Source of the DNA: Methylomonas sp.
GTDB lineage: Bacteria > Pseudomonadota > Gammaproteobacteria > Methylococcales > Methylomonadaceae
Length of the DNA: 7,783 nucleotides
Assembly (NCBI GenBank): GCA_026988195.1
Contig: JALSLS010000420.1
Coordinates: 1-7,783, forward strand
Reading direction: 5' to 3'
Shown here: positions 1 through 5,328 of the stretch, piece after piece
How positions within the stretch are numbered: position 1 is the first letter of the stretch
Layout of the letters: every line of letters begins with the position of its first letter
Notes under the pieces: model-generated
Database searches by the model: none
Seen by the model: only the letters and a program-made list of their open reading frames with translations
Told to the model about the DNA's origin: nothing
Position numbers and translations under genes: made by a program

Positions 1-40
1 CCTGGGAGGCTGTCCAAGAATAATCCAATATTAGAATTTT
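1..40. mobile_element. Possible mobile-element terminus at the window start
   Basis: GGGAGGCTGTCCAAGAATAA, followed by TCCAATATT, resembles insertion-sequence ends of the GGCTGTCC type. It also loosely follows the outer end of the 161-bp element (GGGAGYTGG, then AATAATC, then TCCRAT). The partner end is outside the window, so this is only a hint. Confidence 0.2.
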
Positions 41-101
41 TTGAAATATTATTTAATTATTTTTGAGAATTTTGATCGTTGATTTATATATAAGAAAAGC
101 A

Positions 102-118
102 TCAATTAAATTAATTGA
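102..118. promoter_or_regulatory. Perfect 17-base AT-rich dyad, possible operator
   Basis: TCAATTAA and TTAATTGA flank a single central A, giving 8-base perfect arms. The dyad lies about 35 bases upstream of the predicted -35 element, a usual place for an activator or upstream repressor site. The sequence here is very AT-rich, so a chance palindrome is possible. It does not match a regulator consensus I can name. Confidence 0.3.
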
Positions 119-133
119 GACACCTTTAATAAT

Positions 134-174
134 ACTTGATTAAATTACTCAGTTGAAACGTAATTTAATTAAGT
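134..174. promoter_or_regulatory. 15-base-arm inverted repeat overlapping the operon promoter
   Basis: ACTTGATTAAATTAC (134-148) and GTAATTTAATTAAGT (160-174) are inverted copies with 14 of 15 positions matching; the odd position would be a G-U pair in RNA. The 11-base loop contains the -35 hexamer TTGAAA and the right arm fills the promoter spacer. A protein bound here would cover the promoter, so an operator role is plausible. Because it precedes the predicted transcription start, it is more likely a DNA site than an RNA hairpin. Confidence 0.4.
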
Positions 175-181
175 GTATATA
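153..181 (+). promoter_or_regulatory. Predicted sigma70 promoter for the two-oxidoreductase operon
   Basis: TTGAAA (153-158) and TATATA (176-181) are separated by 17 bases, close to the vegetative consensus with ideal spacing. Transcription would start near 188, giving a leader of about 165 bases before the ATG at 354. It is the best promoter-like pair seen upstream of the operon, but AT-rich DNA gives many weak matches. Confidence 0.5.
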
Positions 182-353
182 TAAAAAACATTATGTTCAT
201 CATAAAAGCCGAAAACTATCCCTCGGAATATATGTAGGAGAGAGAGTAGGTAAACTTCTAGTAATATTTTAAGCTACTTAAAACGCATAGATGATCTAAC
301 ATAATTAAATATCTTGATTAAAGAAGGCCTTTGAATAAACAGGAAGGTACAAA

Positions 354-1940
354 ATGTCATATAAAGATACAGATACAGATACAGATACAGGTTCCCCTCC
401 GGATTATCTAATCGTTGGTAGTGGGCTAGCGGGCTTAGCTTTTTCTGCATTAATGGCAAAGTCCGGAAAAAAAGTATTAATTCTGGAAGCTCATGAGTTT
501 CCGGGTGGATATGGGCATACCTTTGTTGAGGGCGATAAATACCGCTTTAATGCTCAATTACACTATGTCTGGAACTGTGGAAAAGGCCGCGATATTAATC
601 TATTTCTTAAGAAACTAGGCCTTGAAGAAACTGTAACCTTTGAACAATATGATCCAAACGGATACGACCATATGCGTATTCCCGGTTATGCTCTAGACAT
701 TCCTTACGATAAAAATGAATTAACACAACGCTTATCAACTCTATTTCCTAAGCATACCGAATCAATTGATAAATTTATTACTGAAGTATGGCAAACATCA
801 GCTGAATTAGAAAATCTTCCTGAACAGTTAAATATTTCCTCAATATTAAGCCACGCCCTCAGTAGCCAGCGAGTGATTAAATACCGCAAATCAACTTTAC
901 AGGATGTATTTGATCTATTCAAACTTCCTTTAGAAACACAAACACTTCTAGCCCTACAATGGCCTGACTTTTTACTGCCACCTAATAAACTTTCATATTT
1001 TGCTTGGGTCACTCTATTTACTGGGTATTGTCGAGGTGCATATTATCCAACACATCATTTTGAACATGTCATTAATTCATTAGTTAATGTTATTGAAGAA
1101 AATGGCGGAGAAATTATTTATAAACAGAAAGTCACTGACTTCATTCTTGATGAAAATAAAGTAACGGGTGTTAAAACTATGGACACTGATACTCGAACGG
1201 TTTTTAAAGAGTTCTATGGAAAGGATATTATTTGTAACCTCGACCCTAAACGAGCTGCAACAATGATAGGCATGAATAAATTCTCTAATACGGTACGAAA
1301 AAAACTGGAATATGATTACTCCCCTTCAAATTTTGTAGCCTATTGTGTCGTTAAGGGAATTGATTTAAAAGAGTTTGGATTTGGTAACTGGAATGTATTT
1401 CACAGTGAACAGAACGATCTAAATAAAGTATTTGAAGATATGTATGATAGGGCGGATTATTCAGCACCCAGCTTTGTGATGACAACGCCTGGATTTCTTA
1501 GCCTTGATCATTCCGACTGTCCTGAAGGAGAACAGATTATTCAGTTTTTGACTGTTGCTAACTATCACACTTTCCATGACTTGAAAATTGCTGACGCTGT
1601 TGCCTACCGAAAAATGAAAAAACAGATTTTCGATGCCATGATTACGATTGTAGAGCAACACTATATTCCAAACTTTCGTGACTATTTAGTTTTTAAAATG
1701 CTGGGAAGCCCAACTACCAATGAAAGCTTCTGTGGAAGTCCCGAGGGCAACTCTTATGGGTCAAATATAACACCCGGTAATTTTGATACAAGTCGTCTGG
1801 ATCATAAAACATCACTGAAGAACTTTTACTTTTGTAACGCTTCATCGGGTCATCCAAGTTTTGCAGGTACTATTAAAACAGGATCTAGGTTATATGAAAT
1901 ATTAACGGGTGACCCCGTTTTAAATAAGTCACTGTCATGA
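354..1940 (+). CDS. FAD-dependent oxidoreductase, phytoene desaturase / carotenoid isomerase / retinol saturase superfamily
   Basis: This is a predicted flavoenzyme of 528 residues, within the usual 490-540 range of the family. Residues 18-28 form the beta1 strand and the GxGxxG dinucleotide-binding motif (G22, G24, G27). E45, at the end of the second strand, is the expected FAD-ribose ligand. It is followed by PGG-Y-GHTF (50-57), typical of CrtI/CrtISO-like proteins. Near the C-terminus, GHPSFAGTIKTG (499-510) matches the conserved FAD-contacting segment that closes this fold. Family members desaturate, saturate or isomerise polyene or isoprenoid chains; the substrate here cannot be told from sequence. 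No signal peptide is visible. The ATG follows AGGAAGG (341-347) at 6-base spacing, which fixes the start. The N-terminus before the FAD motif carries four Asp-Thr pairs encoded by a tandem hexamer. The stop overlaps the next start as ATGA, so the two genes are probably translationally coupled. No crtB, crtE or other carotenoid gene lies in the window. Confidence 0.85.
   Translation: MSYKDTDTDTDTGSPPDYLIVGSGLAGLAFSALMAKSGKKVLILEAHEFPGGYGHTFVEGDKYRFNAQLHYVWNCGKGRDINLFLKKLGLEETVTFEQYDPNGYDHMRIPGYALDIPYDKNELTQRLSTLFPKHTESIDKFITEVWQTSAELENLPEQLNISSILSHALSSQRVIKYRKSTLQDVFDLFKLPLETQTLLALQWPDFLLPPNKLSYFAWVTLFTGYCRGAYYPTHHFEHVINSLVNVIEENGGEIIYKQKVTDFILDENKVTGVKTMDTDTRTVFKEFYGKDIICNLDPKRAATMIGMNKFSNTVRKKLEYDYSPSNFVAYCVVKGIDLKEFGFGNWNVFHSEQNDLNKVFEDMYDRADYSAPSFVMTTPGFLSLDHSDCPEGEQIIQFLTVANYHTFHDLKIADAVAYRKMKKQIFDAMITIVEQHYIPNFRDYLVFKMLGSPTTNESFCGSPEGNSYGSNITPGNFDTSRLDHKTSLKNFYFCNASSGHPSFAGTIKTGSRLYEILTGDPVLNKSLS
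366..389 (+). repeat. Tandem hexanucleotide GATACA x4 in the coding region
   Basis: Four perfect copies of GATACA encode Asp-Thr four times (residues 5-12) near the N-terminus of the first oxidoreductase. The unit is six bases, so slippage would change the number of Asp-Thr pairs without breaking the frame. The tract precedes the FAD-binding motif and probably forms a disordered, acidic tail. Confidence 0.9.
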
Positions 1941-3178
1941 AAGTTGCAATCATTGGAGGGGGGGCTGCGGGAATCACAACGGCTTATTTATTAGATAAAG
2001 TACATGATGTCACTTTGTTTGAAAAAGAACCTGTTTTAGGTGGGAATATTCGCACTTTAAATAAGAATGTCAGCTGTGAGGCTCTAGATTCAAAAATAAT
2101 ACTTGATAATGGAGTCATTGAATTTGAGCGTGATTATTTCCCTAACTTTCATAAGTTAATGGCTAAGCTTGAAGTAAAGCTAGAAGAAATACCCTTGACC
2201 AGTGAAATCTTTCTGCCTGATGGCAGGCATTACAAATCTGCAGGTGCAATACTATATGGTTGTCATTCTAGACGGGAGAAAATTTATGAGAGCTTAAAAC
2301 TAACACCCGTTGTATTTTCCTATTTATGTTTTCTAATCAGAATGGCTTTTACTCGTGATGAAGCTTTTTATCAACGCCCTATTTCAGATTTTATTGGAAA
2401 CAGTGTGTCTGGTAAATGGTTAAAAATGTTACTTATGTACGCTTATTCCATGCCTTATAAAACGATTGATAACTTTCCTGCAGAAATTGGTATCCCTCTA
2501 TTAAATCATTCCGGAATGCTGACTAAGTGGGATCGAATCGTGGGTGGTGTTTATACCTACATAGAAAAAATATTATCCCACTTTACGGGAACGATTTATT
2601 GTAATAGTAATATTTTAGGCATTAACAGAAACACAGCAGGTGTTGCTATAACCCTAGCGAATGGTGATAAGCTACTTTTTGATAAAGTTATTTTTGCTAC
2701 CACCCCAGATCAAGTATTAGCCTTATTAAAAGATCCAACAGAAAATGAAATCAAACGTTTTAAAGCGTGGGACATCTGCGTTATTGATACTGTAATACAT
2801 ACCGACATATCAATATACAAAAATTTTGGAGTGACTTATTTTAGTGAGTTTGATGTATTCCAAAATAAAGAAGATGGTGACTGTGGATATAATGCTTATT
2901 TAGATCGCTTATGTGGGGTAAATGCAGAAATTGATACTCACTTTAGCCTAGCCTATAACATGCAACAGCATATAGACCCTGCTAAAATAATTAACCGCCA
3001 GAAACATATTTCGCCTGCTTACACTGTTGAATCTATCCGCTATCGACAGGAAATAAAACAATTAAATGGAGAAAACAATACCTACCATGCAGGAGCCTAT
3101 CTTTATGAAGGCTTACATGAAGGTGCAATCACTTCAGCTATTGCTGTCTCAAAATTATTGGATGGTATGAGCCTGTGA
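1937..3178 (+). CDS. NAD(P)/FAD-binding, flavin amine oxidase-like protein
   Basis: The product is a 413-residue protein with an N-terminal Rossmann motif GxGxxG (G7, G9, G12), the acidic residue E29 at the end of the second strand and LGGN (34-37), as in flavin-containing amine oxidoreductases. The C-terminal stretch from 383 (YHAGAYLYEGLHEGAITSA, then AVSKLL) resembles the FAD-proximal end of predicted NAD/FAD-binding proteins of the COG2907 type, often found near lipid-modifying enzymes. The segment at about 62-82 (EFERDYFPNFHKLMAKL) recalls the substrate-domain entry of the same group. The start ATG overlaps the upstream stop by four bases and no Shine-Dalgarno is evident, which points to translational coupling. 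It is probably cytoplasmic or membrane-peripheral, since no signal peptide is seen. It likely works with the upstream enzyme on one substrate, but this rests on gene order only. A protoporphyrinogen-oxidase-like activity is a less likely alternative. Confidence 0.8.
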   Translation: MKVAIIGGGAAGITTAYLLDKVHDVTLFEKEPVLGGNIRTLNKNVSCEALDSKIILDNGVIEFERDYFPNFHKLMAKLEVKLEEIPLTSEIFLPDGRHYKSAGAILYGCHSRREKIYESLKLTPVVFSYLCFLIRMAFTRDEAFYQRPISDFIGNSVSGKWLKMLLMYAYSMPYKTIDNFPAEIGIPLLNHSGMLTKWDRIVGGVYTYIEKILSHFTGTIYCNSNILGINRNTAGVAITLANGDKLLFDKVIFATTPDQVLALLKDPTENEIKRFKAWDICVIDTVIHTDISIYKNFGVTYFSEFDVFQNKEDGDCGYNAYLDRLCGVNAEIDTHFSLAYNMQQHIDPAKIINRQKHISPAYTVESIRYRQEIKQLNGENNTYHAGAYLYEGLHEGAITSAIAVSKLLDGMSL

Positions 3179-3200
3179 CTAGTGAGTAGGCAATGATGAT

Positions 3201-3293
3201 GTAGGAGCGTCCGCCCTCGGCGCGAAGATAATCGAAAGTGATAGAGAAAAGAGCATTGCAGGAGCAAGTGTCGAGGGGGGCGGATACTCCTAC
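3201..3293. repeat. REP-like inverted repeat between convergent genes, possible bidirectional terminator
   Basis: GTAGGAG (3201-3207) pairs with CTCCTAC (3287-3293). After a two-base mismatch, TCCGCC (3210-3215) pairs with GGCGGA (3279-3284), and the adjoining CCCTCG/CGAGGGG segments also match loosely. The arms are much more GC-rich than the surroundings and begin with GTAGGAGCG, a start seen in many gammaproteobacterial REP-type palindromes. The element lies between the stop of the amine-oxidase-like gene (3178) and the stop of rppH (3336), so a folded transcript could help end both. There is no clean T-run, so classical intrinsic termination is uncertain. Confidence 0.65.
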
Positions 3294-3335
3294 CAAGAAT
3301 TTCACTCAAGAAACGGAGTAGTTACCCTTCAACAA

Positions 3336-3860
3336 CTATTTTTGATTTGTTTGATCCAGAAATCCCTTAGCATTAACAGGTACAGAGTCTGCTAGAATAA
3401 CCGAGCCTAGTTCGACCATTGCTTTCTTATAAACTTTTCGCTTAAAGTATATAACATCTTTTAATGGGTGCCAGTAATCGACCCATTTCCAGCCGTCAAA
3501 CTCTTGTTTTTCACCACAATCAAAACGTACTTTAGCCTCATCACTCACCAACCGCAATATGTACCAGATCTGTTTTTGACCTATGCATAGTGGCAATGAA
3601 TTTTTCCTAATATATTTTTCGGGTAATTTATACCTCAGCCAATAACGTGTTCGACCCAGCATTTGCACATGTTGTTTCTCCAACCCTGTTTCTTCCCACA
3701 ATTCACGATACATTGCATCTTCTGGATCTTCATTACAATCTATTCCCCCTTGTGGAAATTGCCAAGAGTTCATTCCTTTGCGTTTTGCCCAAAATACACG
3801 ACCATCATCATTGCAAAGGATAATCCCGACATTCGGTCGGTACCCCTTTGAATCAATCAT
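3336..3860 (-). CDS. rppH: RNA pyrophosphohydrolase (Nudix hydrolase)
   Basis: RppH converts the 5'-triphosphate end of mRNAs to a monophosphate and so triggers RNase E-dependent decay in the cytoplasm. The 174-residue product matches the family's usual length of about 160-176. The complete Nudix box GX5EX7REUXEEXGU spans residues 38-60, with G38, E44, R52, E53, E56, E57 and G59 all present. The N-terminal GYRPNVGIIL (6-15), WQFPQGG (33-39) and the later RYKLP and GQKQIWY segments are RppH hallmarks that separate it from other Nudix proteins. The start follows AACAGG (minus strand, bases 3870-3875) at 9-base spacing, a modest ribosome binding site. The gene converges on the oxidoreductase operon and diverges from the HAD phosphatase gene; rppH next to a HAD-IB gene is a familiar arrangement in gammaproteobacteria such as Pseudomonas. 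Nothing in the sequence suggests loss of function. Confidence 0.96.
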   Translation of the reverse strand: MIDSKGYRPNVGIILCNDDGRVFWAKRKGMNSWQFPQGGIDCNEDPEDAMYRELWEETGLEKQHVQMLGRTRYWLRYKLPEKYIRKNSLPLCIGQKQIWYILRLVSDEAKVRFDCGEKQEFDGWKWVDYWHPLKDVIYFKRKVYKKAMVELGSVILADSVPVNAKGFLDQTNQK

Positions 3861-3908
3861 TTAAAAAAACCTGTTTTAGCTGCCCTATTTCTATACTAAA
3901 CATTCAAA

Positions 3909-3933
3909 TAAACACATGATTTCAATGTGTTTA
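3909..3933. promoter_or_regulatory. Perfect dyad upstream of rppH, possible operator or leader hairpin
   Basis: TAAACACAT (3909-3917) and ATGTGTTTA (3925-3933) are perfect inverted copies around a 7-base loop, 49 bases upstream of the rppH start codon. It may be a regulator site or a hairpin in the rppH leader. No known consensus is matched. Confidence 0.35.
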
Positions 3934-4111
3934 AAATACTATTAGTCGTAGATTACATTAGCTTAATTAAGCAATTAAACTTATAAAGTTCGATTTATAA
4001 TATTTGTAGCAAGCTTTCTGAATGTTAGAATTAAAAAAACAAGTCAGTATTAAAATTAATAGAGCCATTGTTCCATAAAATAACTACTGGCGCTATAGTC
4101 CTTTTTCTTTT

Positions 4112-4272
4112 AGGGAGCTGGAAATAAATAATCGTCCGATATTGGGCAGAATTTTTGTTTGTCTTCAGTAGTGCAGCAATAGGCGCATAGCAAGCTACGT
4201 AACTGTTGCTGCACTACTGAAGACGGACAAAAATACCAGCAAGATTGGATGATTATTTATTTCCAACTCCCT
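4112..4272. mobile_element. 161-bp MITE-like palindromic element
   Basis: The two halves are inverted copies over nearly their whole length. The outer 22 bases starting AGGGAG match their counterpart ending CTCCCT with one difference. The inner arms GTCTTCAGTAGTGCAGCAA (4161-4179 and, inverted, 4206-4224) match perfectly over 19 bases, and the centre contains TAGCAAGCTA. There is no coding capacity, so it would depend on a transposase elsewhere. TA follows the right end (4273-4274) and precedes the partial copy at the window's right edge, which hints at TA target use, although the left flank here is TT. As RNA it would fold into one long hairpin. It ends 25 bases before the HAD start codon and 10 bases before that gene's ribosome binding site. 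Confidence 0.8.
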
Positions 4273-4297
4273 TACTTAACTCAAGTAGGTTTTAACA

Positions 4298-4951
4298 GTG
4301 AGCTTAGCAATTTTTGATTTAGACAACACCCTTATTTCAGATGACAGCGATTATTTATGGGGGCAGTTTCTTGTTGACCAAGGAATCGTTGATAAAGTCC
4401 AATATGAACAAGCAAATATTAAATTTTATGAAGACTACAAACAAGGAAATCTAGATATTGTAGAGTTTTTACAGTTTTCTTTAGCCCCTTTAGCAAAAAA
4501 TGATACAGAACAACTTTATAAATGGCGAGCTCAATTTATAGAAGAAGTAATCAAACCCATACAGTTAAAGCCCGCCATTAGACTTGTTAATAAACATCGC
4601 TTTAAAGGTGATACAGTGATGATTATTACCGCCACCAATCGTTTTGTAACAGAGCCTATAGCAAAACTATTTGGTATAGATATTTTACTGGCAACTACAC
4701 CTGAGTTTATTAATGGCCAATATACGGGTAATTTTGAAGGAACCCCCTGCTTCCAAGAAGGCAAAGTGACATTATTGAATGAGTGGCTGGAGACTTCTGG
4801 AGAAACAATGAAGAACAGCTCCTTTTACAGTGATTCATATAATGATCTCTCTCTGCTGGAAATTGTTGATAACCCCTTTGCAGTAGACCCTGATGATACA
4901 CTACGCCAATATGCTACTGAAGCTAACTGGCCTTGTATTAGTTTAAGGTAA
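4298..4951 (+). CDS. HAD-superfamily subfamily IB phosphatase (SerB-like)
   Basis: This 217-residue soluble phosphatase belongs to the HAD-IB group related to phosphoserine phosphatase. Motif I is FDLDNTL with nucleophile D7 and acid/base D9. Motif II is T111 in VMIITAT. The motif III lysine is probably K156 in EGKVTLL, and motif IV is SDSYNDL with Mg-binding D179 and D183. The helical segment at about 20-95 is the C1-type cap. Length and motifs fit the HAD-IB hydrolases often annotated beside rppH; the physiological substrate is usually unknown, and true SerB activity should not be assumed. The GTG start is preceded by AAGTAGG (4283-4289) at 8-base spacing, and the FDLDNT motif sits at the normal distance from it. 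The gene diverges from rppH, and a MITE-like element occupies most of its immediate leader. Confidence 0.9.
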   Translation: MSLAIFDLDNTLISDDSDYLWGQFLVDQGIVDKVQYEQANIKFYEDYKQGNLDIVEFLQFSLAPLAKNDTEQLYKWRAQFIEEVIKPIQLKPAIRLVNKHRFKGDTVMIITATNRFVTEPIAKLFGIDILLATTPEFINGQYTGNFEGTPCFQEGKVTLLNEWLETSGETMKNSSFYSDSYNDLSLLEIVDNPFAVDPDDTLRQYATEANWPCISLR

Positions 4952-4972
4952 AAAAATGTGCACCCAATAACT

Positions 4973-5028
4973 TGGAAGTGAGGCTTTAGCCTCGCCCGCC
5001 CCAATGCGGGACTAAAGTCCCACTTCCA
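4973..5028. repeat. Three-hairpin REP-like palindromic unit
   Basis: TGGAAGTG (4973-4980) and CACTTCCA (5021-5028) close an outer 8-base stem. Inside are two perfect 14-base hairpins, GAGGCTTTAGCCTC (4980-4993) and GGGACTAAAGTCCC (5008-5021). CCCGC (4995-4999) can also pair with GCGGG (5006-5010). The GGGACTTTAGTCCC theme, read on the minus strand, is typical of REP sequences mobilised by single-strand RAYT (Y1 transposase-like) enzymes. It lies 21 bases after the HAD stop and may also slow or end transcription from that gene, although it has no T-run. Confidence 0.8.
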
Positions 5029-5137
5029 GTTTGATAGTTGTTAACTTTGGTTTCATATACATTCCTAAGCAGATAGCAGCCAAAAAAAACCGACCAAACA
5101 GAGTATTTTTAGGGCTAAACAGCTAAACTAAGCACTA

Positions 5138-5181
5138 TTGTAATTAAATATTTTGCTTTGTTATAAAAAACTTACGATAAT
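5138..5181 (+). promoter_or_regulatory. Overlapping promoter candidates for glgX
   Basis: TTGTAA (5138-5143) with TATAAA (5162-5167) at 18-base spacing, and TTGCTT (5153-5158) with GATAAT (5176-5181) at 17-base spacing, both resemble sigma70 promoters. They would give transcription starts near 5174 and 5188 and a leader of about 140-155 bases. Sequence alone cannot choose between them. Confidence 0.4.
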
Positions 5182-5189
5182 AGAAGGTT

Positions 5190-5217
5190 CTGTGATTTAC
5201 ATGACTATAGATTACAG
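5190..5217. promoter_or_regulatory. Imperfect dyad just downstream of the glgX promoter candidates
   Basis: CTGTGATTTA (5190-5199) and TAGATTACAG (5208-5217) are inverted with 8 of 10 positions matching around an 8-base centre. The left half contains TGTGA, as in CRP half-sites, but the right half lacks TCACA, so a CRP site is not supported. The position at the transcription start would suit a repressor. Confidence 0.3.
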
Positions 5218-5226
5218 CTCATCATT

Positions 5227-5251
5227 CCATTTATGACTAGAGCATAAATGG
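5227..5251 (+). promoter_or_regulatory. Perfect 9-bp hairpin/dyad in the glgX leader
   Basis: CCATTTATG (5227-5235) and CATAAATGG (5243-5251) are perfectly inverted around a 7-base loop and would lie in the predicted leader. The overlapping TCATTCC (5222-5228) can instead pair with GGAATGA (5265-5271), so two alternative folds are possible. Whether it controls glgX is unknown. Confidence 0.4.
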
Positions 5252-5328
5252 CATTACCTACCAAGGAATGAGAATACACAAGTTATTCAATTCCCAAGCC
5301 GCCTTATATTACCTCCCGCTATTGCCCT

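Larger units (their letters stand above)
1..353. other. AT-rich upstream region of the oxidoreductase operon
   Basis: No gene is supported in these 353 bases. They contain a possible mobile-element end at the left edge, a perfect 17-base dyad (102-118), a long inverted repeat around a promoter (134-174), the promoter itself (153-181) and a leader of about 165 bases. The decamer CTTGATTAAA occurs twice, at 135-144 inside the inverted repeat and again at 313-322 close to the first gene. A purine-rich GTAGGAGAGAGAGTAGG tract at about 234-250 looks like a ribosome binding site, but no convincing open frame follows it. Confidence 0.6.
3861..4297. other. Divergent intergenic region between rppH and the HAD gene
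   Basis: This 437-base gap has no supported gene. It carries a perfect 9-base-arm dyad (3909-3933), the palindrome GCTTAATTAAGC (3961-3972), a lone TATAAT (3996-4001) without a convincing -35 element, the 161-bp hairpin element (4112-4272) and the HAD ribosome binding site AAGTAGG (4283-4289). Promoters for both genes must lie here or in the element, but I could not place either with confidence. Confidence 0.6.
4952..5328. other. Intergenic region between the HAD gene and glgX
   Basis: This 377-base gap holds a three-hairpin REP-like unit (4973-5028), two overlapping promoter candidates (5138-5181), an imperfect dyad (5190-5217) and a perfect dyad (5227-5251). No full-length gene is supported. 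A 28-codon open frame starts at an ATG at 5268 and ends with the stop at 5352-5354, overlapping the glgX start in another frame; AAGG is only one base before its ATG, so it is probably not translated. Confidence 0.6.

Noticed and set aside
220..255. Glycine-type riboswitch or hidden small gene near the GTAGGAGAGAGAGTAGG tract
   Set aside because: No conserved riboswitch core is visible, and the nearby ATG at 230-235 is followed at once by a stop codon.
274..459. Minus-strand frame with a Tyr-Leu repeat
   Set aside because: It is the reverse reading of the GATACA repeat and of the start of the real oxidoreductase gene, without a supported start.
3996..4001. TATAAT as a promoter for the HAD gene
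   Set aside because: No acceptable -35 hexamer lies at 16-18 bases, and the site is almost 300 bases upstream with the palindromic element in between.
5190..5217. CRP-type site upstream of glgX
   Set aside because: Only the TGTGA half is present; the matching TCACA half is missing at the required spacing.
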